Shown: positions 9,246 to 19,043 of the stretch, one piece after another
Layout of the letters: each line of letters opens with the position of its first letter
How positions within the stretch are numbered: the first letter of the stretch is position 1
Assembly (NCBI GenBank): GCA_965205965.1
Contig: CBDBHT010000008.1
Coordinates: forward strand, 1,302,001 to 1,366,000
DNA: 64,000 nt
Source: Bin55 sp965205965
GTDB taxonomy: Bacteria; Pseudomonadota; Gammaproteobacteria; Pseudomonadales; Azotimanducaceae
Direction of reading: 5' to 3'
Position numbers and translations under genes: made by a program
The notes under the pieces: model-generated
The model's database searches: none
The model's input: only the letters and a program-made list of their open reading frames with translations
What the model was told of the DNA's origin: nothing

Positions 9246-9818
9246 GCTGCTGACAAAGCTAGTGCGACACCTATGGACCGGCCAGAATGGACTACCGTAG
9301 CACCTGATGGCGTCGCTTACTGCACCTGCACTAACAACACCCAACGGCAGGAAGCAACACATGCTAATCCAACCACTCCCAACATCGCTGGACATATTAT
9401 TCGTTGGCGTGACGAGGACAATCACATAGGCACGAAATTCAAATGGGACATTTTCAAGATTGCTGCGGATACACATGGTACTGAAGCATCGTTCAGCTCC
9501 CCAGATGGCTTGTGGGTAGATCCAGCCGGTCGATTGTTCATTGAAACTGATGGTCAACACGAAGCAGGTCGCAACGATCAGTTGCTGGTTGTAGATACCC
9601 ATTCCGGTGAAATTAGGCGGTTGTTATCAGGTGTGAAAGAAGCGGAAATTACAGGCATTACTACAACGCCCGATCGGAAAACGTTATTTATTAATATTCA
9701 GCATCCTGGCGGTAACACGCCAAAGCCATTTCCGCGACTTGATGATAAAGGCATGCCACGAGACGCGACATTGGCTATTACGCGTACGCGCAAAAATGGT
9801 GGAATTGTCGGATCTTGA
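9246..9818 (+). pseudogene. phoX: PhoX-type alkaline phosphatase, C-terminal piece
   Basis: The frame continues directly from the 2343-2345 and 3579-3591 pieces. It reads LAADKASATPMDRPEWTTV, then APDGVAYCTCTNNT, GHIIRWRDEDN, SSPDGLWVDPAGRLFIETDG, SGEIRRLLSGVKEAEITGIT and FINIQHPG, the distal half of PhoX, ending at TGA 9818. The region around TPMDRPEW and the acidic DG and ETDG motifs contribute metal and phosphate ligands in characterised PhoX. This half has no further frameshifts, so inactivation by the IS insertions appears recent. Confidence 0.93.
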
Positions 9819-10403
9819 AATGTTGATCTAAATCTCATCCTATTTCATGCTGAATTGGACTAAGTCTCATCAATTTAACATTGAGCGATTATGTATCCAT
9901 CATGGCTATTAATCCTCGCATGTAGAATACGGTGTTGTAAGACGATTAGAAAACTAAATTTGCTCAGCAACTCCCGATTTGAATCACGACCGCCTGTGTT
10001 ATAGAAATCGCAAAATATTTACGAGGATGAGAAAATCGTGGAATTGAGAAATGGCCACAGCAAACGGGTATGCACACCCACTTAGCAAAAGTGAAAGAAA
10101 ATGAGAGCCTGTACGGTTCGGACTTCTGAAATCGAAGATTTGTACATGACCACACGCTCGCTTGAAAGAGATTTTGTAAAAAATGGATCACAGCAAGGTC
10201 GCCAGAATGGCCTCTACGGAGTTATCCAAGAGTGTGAGTTTGGTGAGGTTATGGCGTCGTCGTTGCTCGGAGAGCACACAGACAAAGCGTTGGCTCAAGA
10301 CTTGAAGTTGAATGGGATAGATTTTAGTACGTTATGAGACGCAGGAACTATCAGCTATGAAATACAGCACCGTGCCTAAGCGGATCGTGCGCCACATTGA
10401 AAC
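9819..10403. other. Intergenic region downstream of phoX
   Basis: This AT-rich stretch has no recognisable gene. A 78-codon frame at 10101-10337 is described separately. CAGCAACTCCCGATTTG at about 9964 weakly resembles an IS-R end, with no partner nearby. Confidence 0.4.
10101..10337 (+). CDS. Possible small hypothetical protein
   Basis: A 78-codon frame begins at ATG 10101 (MRACTVRTSEIEDLYMTT) and ends at TGA 10337. Its base composition resembles the neighbouring native genes rather than the ISs. I recognise no family, signal peptide or membrane segment. A purine-rich stretch (AAAGTGAAAGAAA) lies upstream, but there is no clear ribosome-binding site. It may be the 3' end of a lost gene or a chance frame. 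Confidence 0.25.
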   Translation: MRACTVRTSEIEDLYMTTRSLERDFVKNGSQQGRQNGLYGVIQECEFGEVMASSLLGEHTDKALAQDLKLNGIDFSTL

Positions 10404-10982
10404 TTGGGCAATGAACATCAAGTCATTTATTCGCTGATGTGGCCATCGCAATATAATCCTAGGCTGGAATTAGAACGAATTCAAGAAATCCATCGAGAGC
10501 TTGGCATTCCATTGACGTACGCAGAGCAGACTGGTCTGTTACTGCAGCATACTCCGTTGGACTTGGTCGATATCGGTCCAGATATCGAAGGGCGGCCACG
10601 ACAACTATCGAAACCTGCGGCTACAGCTTGGACTCGAATGCATGAACGCGCAAAACAAGATGAAGTTTGTCTACAGGTAGTTTCGGCATATCGATCGCTG
10701 AATTATCAAGTCGAGCTCATTCGCATGAAGCTAGCTCAAGGCGAATCGATTGACCAAATTCTGCTAGCAGTAGCCGCACCAGGGTACAGCGAACATCAGA
10801 GTGGATGTGCCTTGGACTTAACCTGCCCAGAAGCGGAACCATTAGATGAGGCATTCAAAAGTACGAGAGCGTTCAGATGGCTTGAAGCAAAAGCGAAGGA
10901 GGAGGGATTCCGAATGAGCTATCCGAGAGGCAATCCGTACGGTGTAATCTATGAGCCATGGCACTGGTGCTATGTACGCTAA
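10404..10982 (+). CDS. D-alanyl-D-alanine carboxypeptidase, M15B (VanY) type
   Basis: M15B peptidases are zinc enzymes that remove the terminal D-Ala from peptidoglycan stem peptides. The 192-aa product has the family blocks SAYRSLNYQVELI (~93-105), SEHQSGCALDLT (~133-144; His and Asp are zinc ligands) and EPWHWCYVR at the C-terminus (catalytic Glu and third zinc ligand His). All four key residues are present, so it should be active. No signal peptide is evident. The frame opens at TTG 10404, and ATG 10437 (MWPSQYN) is an equally plausible start. The gene ends one residue after the motif, and an IS-R-type element starts 6 bp past the stop codon. Confidence 0.85.
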   Translation: MGNEHQVIYSLMWPSQYNPRLELERIQEIHRELGIPLTYAEQTGLLLQHTPLDLVDIGPDIEGRPRQLSKPAATAWTRMHERAKQDEVCLQVVSAYRSLNYQVELIRMKLAQGESIDQILLAVAAPGYSEHQSGCALDLTCPEAEPLDEAFKSTRAFRWLEAKAKEEGFRMSYPRGNPYGVIYEPWHWCYVR

Positions 10983-11842
10983 TAAAGCCAGCAGTTCCCC
11001 GTGAATGCAAAGGCCTTGTCATAGCAGGGTTTTTTTGGGACTTGGAGTGTGCTAATTTTCGCGGACTTTGGGGTTGATATCGGTGTTCGGTGCGGTACTG
11101 GTGGTGCTACCATATTGGTCATTGGCATGATGAAGTGCATGCATGGAAGCGAGAGCGAGAGACTGGCGCAAGATGCACAAGCACCTAAGTGCGCCGGGGC
11201 TGTTGGCCGTGGTGCGCGCAAGCTTTGAGCGGATCAAGGAGCCGGATCGGTGCTGCCGTCACACACTGACGGACAACCTGATGTGCGGTCTGGCACTGTT
11301 TACGTTTAAGTATCCGTCGATGCTGCAGTTCGATGAGCGGCACCGCGGGGCGGCGGCGGATCCGGTGTTGCAGCATAATCTGGCGCGTTTGTATGGGGTG
11401 GAGACGGTTCCGTCGGACAGCAGTCTGCGTCGGCAGCTGGGACCGGGTTTCGCCGGCGGCGTTGCAGCGGGTGTTCGGTCGGGTCTTCGAAGTGGGTCGG
11501 CGGTACAAGGCTCTGACGGGGTTCCAGGCGTTGGGCGGGCATTATCTGCTGGCCGTGGACGGCACCGGGCAGTTTGCCTCGGAGCGGGTGCATTGCGATA
11601 CCTGTTGCGTGAAGTGGCATCGCGATGGTCGCATGACGTACTACCACCAGTTGTTAGCGGCGGTGTTGGTGCATCCGTCGGAGTCGGTCGTCGTTCCGCT
11701 GGCACCGGAACCGGTTCTGAAGTCCGATGGTGCGACCAAGAACAACTGCGAACAGCAGGCGGCGAGTCGCCTATTGCCAGCGATACGGCGTGCGCATCCG
11801 CACCTGAAGATGGTGGTGTTGCAGGATGCGCTGGCGGCGACC

Positions 11843-14391
11843 CAATGGCATTCGTTTAGTGGATTTTTCCATTCGGTTAAGGATTCGGTCTTGGGCCTTG
11901 GTTATCCGCTGATTTTTTATTCTGTTAGCGAGTTGCCGGTGCCGGTGCTCCTCTTCCTCGCTGCCACTTTCCGACCAGTTTTCGGGATCGCCGTTCATAG
12001 GACCGGCCCGGACGGAGCCGTTACCGACACCGGACGATCTCGCCGACCATACGAGTCACGGTTTCCCGGAGGGCGGATGCATGCTGAAGTAGCAGGCTCT
12101 CGATGTTGCCCGCCACCGCCGCAAGTCCGTGCTTGAAATGCGTCTGCATCAGCGGCTTGCCGTCGTTCGGCAGCCCCCCGTTCACATGATCCTCGCCATG
12201 GTTGGCGAACAGCCGGGTCATGGTAATCAGGGTGAAGCATGCATACAGTTCCTGTTTCACGCCCCGCTCGCTTTGCCCATGAAAGTCCTCAACCTCCATC
12301 AGCCGTTTGGATACCTTGTACAGTTCCTCGATGCCCCATCTCGCGTGATACAGATCCGACAGCTGCTCGATGGAATACTGGTCCCGGTCCAGCAGGGTCG
12401 TGCCCAGGATGAAGACGGTATCGCCCACGGCATATTTCACCAGCCGCAAGCGGTGCGGGTTGAATGCGGCTCCGGGGTTCCTGCGGCGTAGTCGGGTCAG
12501 CGTGCGTTGGCGGGGAACGACCTCGATGACCGTATCCCGGCGGTCGCCGTGGATGAAGCGGTCGACATCGATACCGGTTTTCCGTTTCATCCGGAACACC
12601 GCGTGCAGTCCCCGGATCGCATGCGCGTGCAGCATCTCATAGGAATAGTAGCCCCGGTCATAGACCACCACATCGTTCGCCGAGAGCACGTTCAGGTGGG
12701 CCAGTGCCGCCGCGCGCTAGTTTCCATGCGCATGCAGGTCGAAGTCGACCGGTAGTCGGGCCTGCAGCCGATACAGGCAACTCACCAGACCCTGCGGATA
12801 ATGGGCACCGTCTACCGGCGTCCGCCAGCCTTCATGCACCCGTCCGCGCGGCAGGTTCAGGGAGCTTCCATCGACCGCAAACACCCGATGCCCCTGCCAC
12901 CGCCGATCCGTGTCGGGCCGGACTTTCCGTGCGTGCCGGGGTCGGCCTTCGGCGTCGAAGACCACCTTGAGGATTTCCTGATGCAAGGTCTTGAACAGCT
13001 GCTCGTCCAGCCTGGCCCGGGCACTGCAGATGGAGGACGGCGACACCGGAGCCGGCTGTGGCAGTTCGATCCCCATCGTCCGGCACTGCCCCCACAGTTT
13101 GGCCAGCGTGGTCGCATATCCTGGACGCCCCTTCGAGAACACCAGCCGGAAAACGAACAGCACGACCACCAGCGTGTTCAGCACGCGCCGCCGCCGCTGC
13201 CAGAGCCGGTCATGCCGGTTGGCGACACCTACGAGCGTCTCGACGATGCCGCTCCAGAGCCGGACAAATGTATCCTCCGGAGCCAAGACCGCCACCGGCG
13301 GCCTGCGGGAACGGCGTCCGGATCGACGGGAGCCGGTCAGCAGCACCTGCTTCCAGTCTTTCGTCAGCGGATACAGGTAAACGTCCTTCGGAGTCCTGCC
13401 TGCCTCCGACGCACTCGCCTTGTGTCCCTTCGTCCGGCCAATGCACTGCCAGTTGGCCGCACGGTAGCAGGTCCCCCGGTACTTCGCCGGATCCACAAAG
13501 ATCTCCACCAGTACCGGCTCCAGGCCGTGCCGCTCCTTCCAGTCCCCGGGCAGCCGCCGAACCGCCATCGACAGGGCCTTCGAGGCCAGATACGGAACCC
13601 GAACCCAAGGGAAGATCAGGAACTGGGAGTTGCTCACCACCCCCTTCAGACACTTCGCCCGATCCCGCCACGCCAGCCAATCCAGGCGTCACGACAGGGA
13701 AGCCGGGTCGTGCCCGCCTCAAACAGCAGACAGCCCAGCTTGCGACCCCGACGATCCCGCAGCCAGTAGCGTAGGAAACAGCCGAACGGATGCCGGTAAC
13801 CCAGCTCATGATGCCGGTCCATCCGTTCCTTCCATTCCTCAACGGCCTCCCCCTCCGCCACAATCTCCAGTTCCAGCGGCATCAGCTCCTGCAACCCGCA
13901 CTCTATGGCGGAACCCGGATCCGAGCGGCTCGTATGCCGCGGTCTCCGACCCCCGGTTCCCGTTCTCGATCCCGGTCGCTTCGCCGGCAGCGACACGATG
14001 CCGCCGGCCTCCAGCTGCTCCAGCATCCGCAGACAAGACCCCAGTCGATCCCGACCCTTCGGCGTGAACCAGCCCAGATGAGTGCACAGGGTGGCAGCCA
14101 GCTCATGGCGGCTCAGTGCCGGAAACAGCACCACCGTCTTCTGAATGTCCGCAATCCGACGGCGGGTCAGCCGCGTGCCACAAAAGGTGGTCGACTTCAG
14201 GTTCTCGATTCGGGAATCCATCACGTTTGCACCAGAGATAATCTAACTAAGCGTAGATTGCCATAACCCATGCTGAAACGCAAGTGTTTTTTTGAAGAAT
14301 CCCAAAAGAACCGAATAGGTTTCCATATATCAACCGGTTACACGATATCTTCAAAGACCAGGATCCCTTTCCGCTAATCCGAATGCCATTG
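11843..14391 (-). mobile_element. DruA-IS4-2 element with perfect 10-bp target duplication
   Basis: The ends are CAATGGCATTCGTTTAGTGG (left) and, inverted, CAATGGCATTCGGATTAGCG (right). It is flanked by GGCGGCGACC at 11833-11842 and 14392-14401, an exact 10-bp duplication within the IS-R3 transposase. The length is 2549 bp. Duplications of 9-12 bp are usual for IS4-type elements. This proves the DruA-like segment and the IS4 transposase moved together. Confidence 0.95.
12021..14224 (-). pseudogene. DruA-domain/IS4 transposase, decayed copy
   Basis: Three pieces read leftward. (1) 14224-13646: the leader SRIENLKSTTFCGTRLTRRR and the DruA-like block HHELGYRHPFGCFLRYWL...GCLLFEAGTTRLPCRDAWIGW, ended by a frameshift just after IGWR. 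(2) 13640-12717: SNSQFLIFPWVRVPYLASKAL, GTCYRAANWQCIGRTKG, then the IS4 region with FAVDGSSLNLPRG, ended by a TAG where the 58-kb copy has GAG. (3) 12689-12021: VVVYDRGYYSYEML and YHARWGIEELYKVSK, the exact Y-2-R-3-E-6-K signature of IS4. A further nonsense change shortens the tail by ~30 codons. Inactive, but it confirms the gene layout of the better copy. Confidence 0.9.
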
Positions 14392-15329
14392 GGCGGCGAC
14401 CGGGCCGTATCTGCAGCAGTGTCGGGAGTTGGATATGCGCTATCTGATCGCGGTCCAGCCGAGCTCGCATGCGTACCTGTTCGACGGGACCGGTGCGGGT
14501 GCTGCGGGGGGCGAGTGGTTCGCGGACGATAGCGAGGAGGGCCAAGCATGTGATCGGCAGCTGCGGCTAGTATCGGATGTGCCGCTCAACCATACCCACC
14601 GGGACACACGGTACGCGTGACGGTTTTGCAAGTGTGGGAGACGCCACCGCCCAAGGGTCGCATCGCGGGGCGGACGCGGACATGGACGTGGGTCACGGAC
14701 CTCTGCCGCTGACCCGGGCCACCGTGACCAAGGCGCACGCCTGTGCGCGCAGTCGCTGGAAGATCGAGAACGAAACCTTTAACACGCTGAAGCACCAGGG
14801 CTACGAGTTGGAGCACAACTTCGGGCACGGGCACCAGCATCTGGCCACCGTGCTGATGCTGCTGGCGTTCCTGCTCGATCCGTTGCAGGAGTTGTGCTGC
14901 CCGCTGTTCCAAGCCACACTAGCGAAGGCCGGACCCCGTTACGCGCTGTGGAAACGGTTGCGCTCGCACCTGATCCTCATGCCGTTCCCCGGCTGGCGCG
15001 AATGGTATCTGTTCACCGAGCGGCCGTCGCATTTCATTACACCCGCTTTCGGTACTTCCTGAACCCGCACTGGGACCGCCTGCCAGGCAACAACGTCCGA
15101 ACGGACGGCACTGAGGGACACCGCTCGAACGGCCGGAGCACCGCGTCCGCGTGGACCGCATAGGACGCAATGTCCCTTCACGGGGAGCTGAAAAGGCCGA
15201 ATTCAGAGGGGCAAGACCCGCTGCGCAGCACATCGCAACACCTCGATCGTCCGAGCACTGTGAGCAAAGACCCAAATTCCGTTCACGGGGAATTGCTGAT
15301 GCAGGGTACCGATCGTACGTGAAGATGAT

Positions 15330-16025
15330 CTATATTTTTTCGCCCTTGAAAACGACTACACCACAAATCTTCGCGTCTGGTTGTACCTGCATATAGCGTT
15401 CTGGCCAATCTGGGTTCAGTGCCTTTAAATATTTCTGCCCACCCTCAATCACCAACTGCTTAAACGTAGCTTCTACCGCGTTCTGTTGTTGAACGACAAC
15501 AAATTTACCACTCTCTGCTTCAACTAGAGGGTCCACGAAGATTAAGTTCCCTTCATGAAATTTGGGCTCCATACTGTCACCACGTACACGAAGTACAAAA
15601 GAGTGCCTGCTACATGCGACCGGACAAGGCAAATAGACATCCGATTCAGGTATGGCCTGACTATTGTCAATAGTTATCCACGAGCTAACCTGTACCCATG
15701 TAACAACTGGATGTAGAACCATAATTTCTGGTCCTGTAACCATGTTTGTATCGTCACCTGCTCGGACTCCTTCGTTATCGATGGTATGAGGAATGTCCAG
15801 CCAGCCAGCTGGTTTGCCCATGCCCTGCTCGAATTTCGCGGCAATACGTCTACCAATGCGACGAATGGGGCGTTCTTCGAAAGGCAGAGTCTGTCTCAAC
15901 TGACTAATATATGCGCTACTCGTATCGCATCGTTCTGCAAGATTTTTAGCTGAGCCCGCTTGCTGTATCAGCAGTTCTAAATTCTGCTTTCGTATCCAGC
16001 TTTGTTTTTGAGCTAGTTTATCCAT
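15330..16025 (-). CDS. S24-type (CI/LexA-like) repressor
   Basis: The product from ATG 16025 is ~231 aa (an upstream in-frame ATG at 16061 is less likely). The N-terminal third is a helix-turn-helix of the phage CI/XRE type (LAERCDTSSAYISQLRQT). The C-terminal half is a LexA-fold S24 peptidase with the nucleophile Ser in RVRGDSMEPKFHEGN (~150) and the general-base Lys in VEATFKQLVIEGG (~188), so both dyad residues are present. Such proteins repress phage or integrated-element genes and self-cleave on RecA activation. No other prophage gene is nearby, suggesting an orphan regulator or the last relic of a prophage. Composition is AT-rich, like the native genes. Confidence 0.88.
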   Translation of the reverse strand: MDKLAQKQSWIRKQNLELLIQQAGSAKNLAERCDTSSAYISQLRQTLPFEERPIRRIGRRIAAKFEQGMGKPAGWLDIPHTIDNEGVRAGDDTNMVTGPEIMVLHPVVTWVQVSSWITIDNSQAIPESDVYLPCPVACSRHSFVLRVRGDSMEPKFHEGNLIFVDPLVEAESGKFVVVQQQNAVEATFKQLVIEGGQKYLKALNPDWPERYMQVQPDAKICGVVVFKGEKI

Positions 16026-16068
16026 GATAAGAGTTACCACATAAAAAAGGTATAAAGTCAACTACTAA

Positions 16069-16101
16069 TTGTACACAAAATCCAATGGATATATTGTACA
16101 A
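16069..16101. promoter_or_regulatory. Pair of TTGTACA half-palindromes upstream of the repressor
   Basis: TTGTACAC (16069-16076) and TTGTACAA (16094-16101) lie 25 bp apart centre to centre, 45-75 bp upstream of the repressor start. Spaced short palindromes beside an S24 repressor gene suggest operators for autoregulation. A TTGACT hexamer (minus strand, 16061-16056) could be a -35 box, but no good -10 follows at the right distance. Inference only. Confidence 0.3.
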
Positions 16102-16268
16102 AGAGCAAGTATGTATTAATTTCATTTTTATTTATTATTCAAATCTAGGAATATTATTTAGTAATATATACACTTAATATCTGGATAAGAATTAAAATAA
16201 TGAAAAGATAATTAAGTTATCTCAAGCTAACAATTGTAATTTTCATAGATTAAGATATTAGACATTGA
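16102..16268. other. Very AT-rich intergenic spacer
   Basis: It is dominated by A/T runs with no open frame of note. It lies between the repressor operator region and a decayed IS-R end, and probably contains the divergent promoter region of a gene now lost. Confidence 0.4.
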
Positions 16269-16425
16269 CAGCAATATCCCGTATAGTCCAAACTTTGCTA
16301 TTAGATTGGACTTTCTAGATTGGGTTTCGTGATAATGGAAGCAAAAAGATAGCCTTTACAGATCGAAGATGGATTAGCATATGATTTACCTGCAACACAA
16401 GATATATAAGAATGGGTACGCCCTA

Positions 16426-17660
16426 GTAGTTTAACTGGTTTTAATTTTCGGGTATAGATGCTTCAGTTTGGTGCGCGCGTTGTCGACGCTGAGCTGCCAG
16501 TCGACCCCGGTCTGTTCGCGATTGCGCTCCTTGGCTCAGGCCGCCGTTTCCGACGTGACCAAAGCCCTGCTCTCGATCCGACGATCCAGGCACTGGCGGT
16601 GCAACGCACTGAACTCCAGTTCCGCAACGTTCAGCCAGCTCCCGTGTTTCGGCGTGTGCACCAAGTGGATGCGGTCGTTCAACCGACGACTGGCTTCGGC
16701 CGCCGGGAACGCGGCGTAGAACGAGTCACCGCTGTGGGTGTTCAAGTTGTCGCACACCAGCGTGATACTTTCCGCATCCCGGTAACGCGGCAGATTCGCC
16801 AGTGCGCGCACTTGCTTCGCCCAATCCAACGTCATGCGCCGTTTGGTGACAGCCACTGTCCGCCAACCGGACAGCGGCTCGCCGAACATCCACACCGTGC
16901 ATTCTCCCCGGCGGAGGTAGTGGCGTCGTACTTCTCCGGCGACCCGGGGCGTACTGGCAACTTCTCGCGGACTTCCGACACTAGCTGCTTGCTCATCTCG
17001 TCCATGCACACCACCGGATGCCGCGGGTCGTACGGCCGCCGGTATACCTTAAGCACCCGCTCCATGCCGGCCACGAAATGATGGCTTTGCTGCTTCGGAA
17101 TGCACCACATTTCCCGCCGCCATGGTTTCAATTCGTTTTTTTCAACGCCTGGCGCACGGTCTCCCCGCAAATCGATTCGACCACTTCAAGCCGCACCAGC
17201 TCTTCCGCCAGCAGCTTCACGGTCCACCGAACGTGGCCTTCCGGTGGAACCGAACAGGCCACCTGAACCAGACGCGCTTCCTTCTCCCCATCCAGCTTCT
17301 TCGGCACCGGAGGCAACGGCCGAGGCCTACGCTCCAGAGCCTTCATCGGACCCTGCTCCACCGCACGCCGCGACGCACGTGCTGGCAGGTCCGCTCCGTC
17401 ACCCCCAGCGCATCCACCACCTGCATGTCCGTCAGTGCCGGGCCAGCGACCCCCTGATCCACGGCCAGCAGAATCCGTGCACGCTGCAGCTTCGTCGCCG
17501 ACACCGCACGACGCGTGCTCGACTTCAGCACCGCTTCCAACTCATCCCGCTCATCCTGAGCTAACTCCACCATGTATTGCTTCGGCATCGAATCCTCCTG
17601 ATCCCAGAACCCCTTCCACTCCACTATTATAAACACGTATTGTTAGAACGGGTAGCCTAC
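16426..17660 (-). mobile_element. IS630-3, complete ends
   Basis: It begins GTAGTTTAACTGG on the plus strand and ends GGTAGCCTAC, flanked by CTA and TAG. The length is 1235 bp, in reverse orientation. The transposase within is broken, but both ends are preserved and it could still be moved in trans. Confidence 0.92.
16458..17588 (-). pseudogene. IS630-3 transposase, multiply frameshifted
   Basis: Reading leftward, the N-terminus (MPKQYMVELAQDERDELE) runs to about 17360 and shifts frame after TERTCQHVRRG. The middle (EQGPMKALERRPRPLPPVP) leads to the A7 slippery run. The catalytic part has further frameshifts around 16920 (before YLRRGECTVWMF) and an extra codon near SRRLNDRIHLVHTPK. The CDNLNTHSG and GSWLNVAELEFSAL motifs are still readable. 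Three or more lesions make it inactive. Confidence 0.88.
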
Positions 17661-17970
17661 TAGTTTGCGAATCCCCCACCCGAGGGGCGAGACCTGAACG
17701 CCACAAACTCCGACTTGAAGGTCCACATACTGCAGAGTTCGGACCAGCGATGGCGGGAGTTCCCCACTTGGGTCACCGATCTACCGGCCCTTCCGGACAA
17801 CGACGGCGATCTATCCAGGGGTCTTGATTCGCTACTCAAGCCGTTTCTAATAGATCAGACAGTCCATCCTCTCCAGAAACATCTCGCACCGCCGCGCCCC
17901 GACGACTTTTTCAAGTCGTGGCACTCCAGTCTGCCGATTATACATAAGTACAGCTTGACTTCTTATAGTG

Positions 17971-18300
17971 GCAGCTGCTGGCCAGCCTGGCGATTGGTCG
18001 CACTCACCCGCTTGGGACGCGACCCCTCGGAACTGCCCGCCGAGACGATGCTCACCGACATCAAACTCACCGTGTTGCGAGACTTGGCCTTGGATGACCC
18101 ACGCAGCCCGTCACCCAACGATCTCGGCAAGGCACTCCCCTCCTGGCCATCGCCATGCTGGGCGACTTCCAGAACCGCAGCAGCAGCGATCACCCTCCCG
18201 GATACGAGACGATCTGGAAGGGATACGTGACCTTGATGCACCAGTCCGATGCCCTACCAGCGACTCATCCACCTCGCCCAAGGAGTAAGGTCCCGACTAC
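17971..18300 (+). pseudogene. C-terminal relic of an IS4-type transposase
   Basis: With frame changes the plus strand reads LLAIAMLGDFQNRSSSDHPP, then GYETIWKGYVTLMHQ. This resembles the C-terminal region of Tn5/IS4-type transposases (a Gly-rich turn, PPG, then a Trp-containing helix). No catalytic part is present and frames shift several times. From 18300 to 18459 nothing is recognisable. Confidence 0.45.
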
Positions 18301-18459
18301 GTCTATAAACTTGCGGCGACCCGATAAATGAAGTCAAGGGGGAGATGTGTGTAATCGGCAGGCTCCAGTCCCTCGCAAAGGTGATCTGTCCCATAGCCGG
18401 CACATCCGATTTTGGGTCATTTCGCAAATAATACCAGAATCGACTTATTCAGACCTTCC

Positions 18460-18768
18460 TTAGGGAATCCACTGATATTGAGACATCGGTACTCGACCGT
18501 CCTGAAACTTAATCCCTTCAGCGTTTAGTCGATCATATTGCTGTTCGTTAGATCCACCGCTTAATGCAATAGAACCGGATGCGCGCAGTACACGATGCCA
18601 TGGTATGTCCGAATTAGTTGGTATCTGAGAGAGAACTCGTCCAATCATCCGCGCGCGACCTGGAAGTCCGACGAGCATAGCAATCTGCCCGTAACTCGCG
18701 ACAGTTCCTTTCGGTACAGTGCGAACGACTTCTACAATTTCTTCCTCTGTATTCTTCGTTAGCACCAT
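18460..18768 (-). CDS. atl: Alkyltransferase-like protein (ATL; MGMT fold without the active cysteine)
   Basis: The 102-aa product matches the DNA-binding domain of O6-alkylguanine-DNA alkyltransferases: PKGTVASYGQIAMLVGLPGR (helix-turn-helix wing), the Arg-finger region GRARMIGRVL, and IPWHRVLRASG. The alkyl-acceptor Cys of PCHRV is Trp57, which defines ATL proteins such as E. coli YbaZ. Known ATLs bind O6-alkylguanine without removing the alkyl group and hand the lesion to nucleotide excision repair. The gene is intact and of normal length, with native-like composition. It stands alone between decayed ISs. Confidence 0.93.
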   Translation of the reverse strand: MVLTKNTEEEIVEVVRTVPKGTVASYGQIAMLVGLPGRARMIGRVLSQIPTNSDIPWHRVLRASGSIALSGGSNEQQYDRLNAEGIKFQDGRVPMSQYQWIP

Positions 18769-19010
18769 TCTTCAGTACGATGGTTTGAATTCTTAGCTGA
18801 GATCAAGCACACGAATACACCCTATCTCTTTTTTGACAGTATTGATAGATGGCTTCTAAAATAGAATTGTAATGGATTATACGTAAATGACGTCGTCGAT
18901 ACGTAGGCCCATTTGAGCACGGCCGGCGCAACATGGAGTTCATCAATGTAATGTTCGTGCGTGCGTGCGTGCGTGTGGTCCGCTCCTTTCGTTCACCCAC
19001 GGATTAGACT
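18769..19010. other. Intergenic spacer with short GTGC tandem repeat
   Basis: No gene is visible. A run of about five tandem GTGC/CGTG units lies near 18956-18976. It ends at the left end of MITE-R-a. Confidence 0.4.
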
Positions 19011-19043
19011 CAGCAACTCCCCGTAGAGTTCTAATTTAGGCTA

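Larger units (their letters stand above)
11143..15062 (+). pseudogene. IS-R3 transposase, frameshifted and split
   Basis: The N-terminal frame (KMHKHLSAPGLLAVVRASF...YPSMLQFDE) runs to about 11450, where the frame changes. The continuation carries GGHYLLAVDGTGQFASERVH and KMVVLQDALAAT (both catalytic Asp regions) before the DruA-IS4-2 insertion at 11843. It resumes at 14402 (LQQCRELDMRYLIAVQPSS), shifts frame again near 14610, and ends with SRWKIENETFNTLKHQGYE and FGHGHQHL, stop at 15062. With two frameshifts plus the insertion it is inactive. Confidence 0.88.
10989..15298 (+). mobile_element. IS-R3 (diverged IS-R), split by DruA-IS4-2
   Basis: The left end is CAGCAGTTCCCCGTGAA and the right end, inverted, is CAGCAATTCCCCGTGAA. 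After removing the nested 2549-bp element the length is ~1.75 kb. No 9-bp duplication flanks it (TAATAAAGC against ATGCAGGGT), so one side may have been rearranged after insertion. Its termini differ from IS-R1 after GTA/GTG, marking a separate subfamily. Confidence 0.85.
16269..17970 (+). mobile_element. Decayed IS-R copy split by IS630-3
   Basis: The left end CAGCAATATCCCGTATAG leads into an IS-R 5' region like that at 27376. Homology stops where IS630-3 is inserted at CTAG (16423-16426). Beyond it (17661 onward) the transposase resumes late in the gene: PEGRDLNATNSDLKVHILQ, then FPTWVTDLPALPDN, and dissolves before the RWKIENETF motif. The central part of the transposase is missing, so a large deletion accompanied or preceded the IS630 insertion. 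Confidence 0.7.

Noticed and set aside
10101..10160. GAGCCTGTACGGTTCGGAC, resembling the end of a group II intron
   Set aside because: There is no reverse transcriptase, domain V structure or exon pair nearby, so the match is too short to support.
12801..13774. Long plus-strand frames opposite DruA-IS4-2 (and the equivalents near 59.4-60.6 kb)
   Set aside because: They are antisense frames of a GC-rich transposase gene; the minus strand carries the catalytic motifs.
10980..15307. A 9-bp target duplication for IS-R3
   Set aside because: The flanks TAATAAAGC and ATGCAGGGT do not match, so an intact duplication cannot be claimed.
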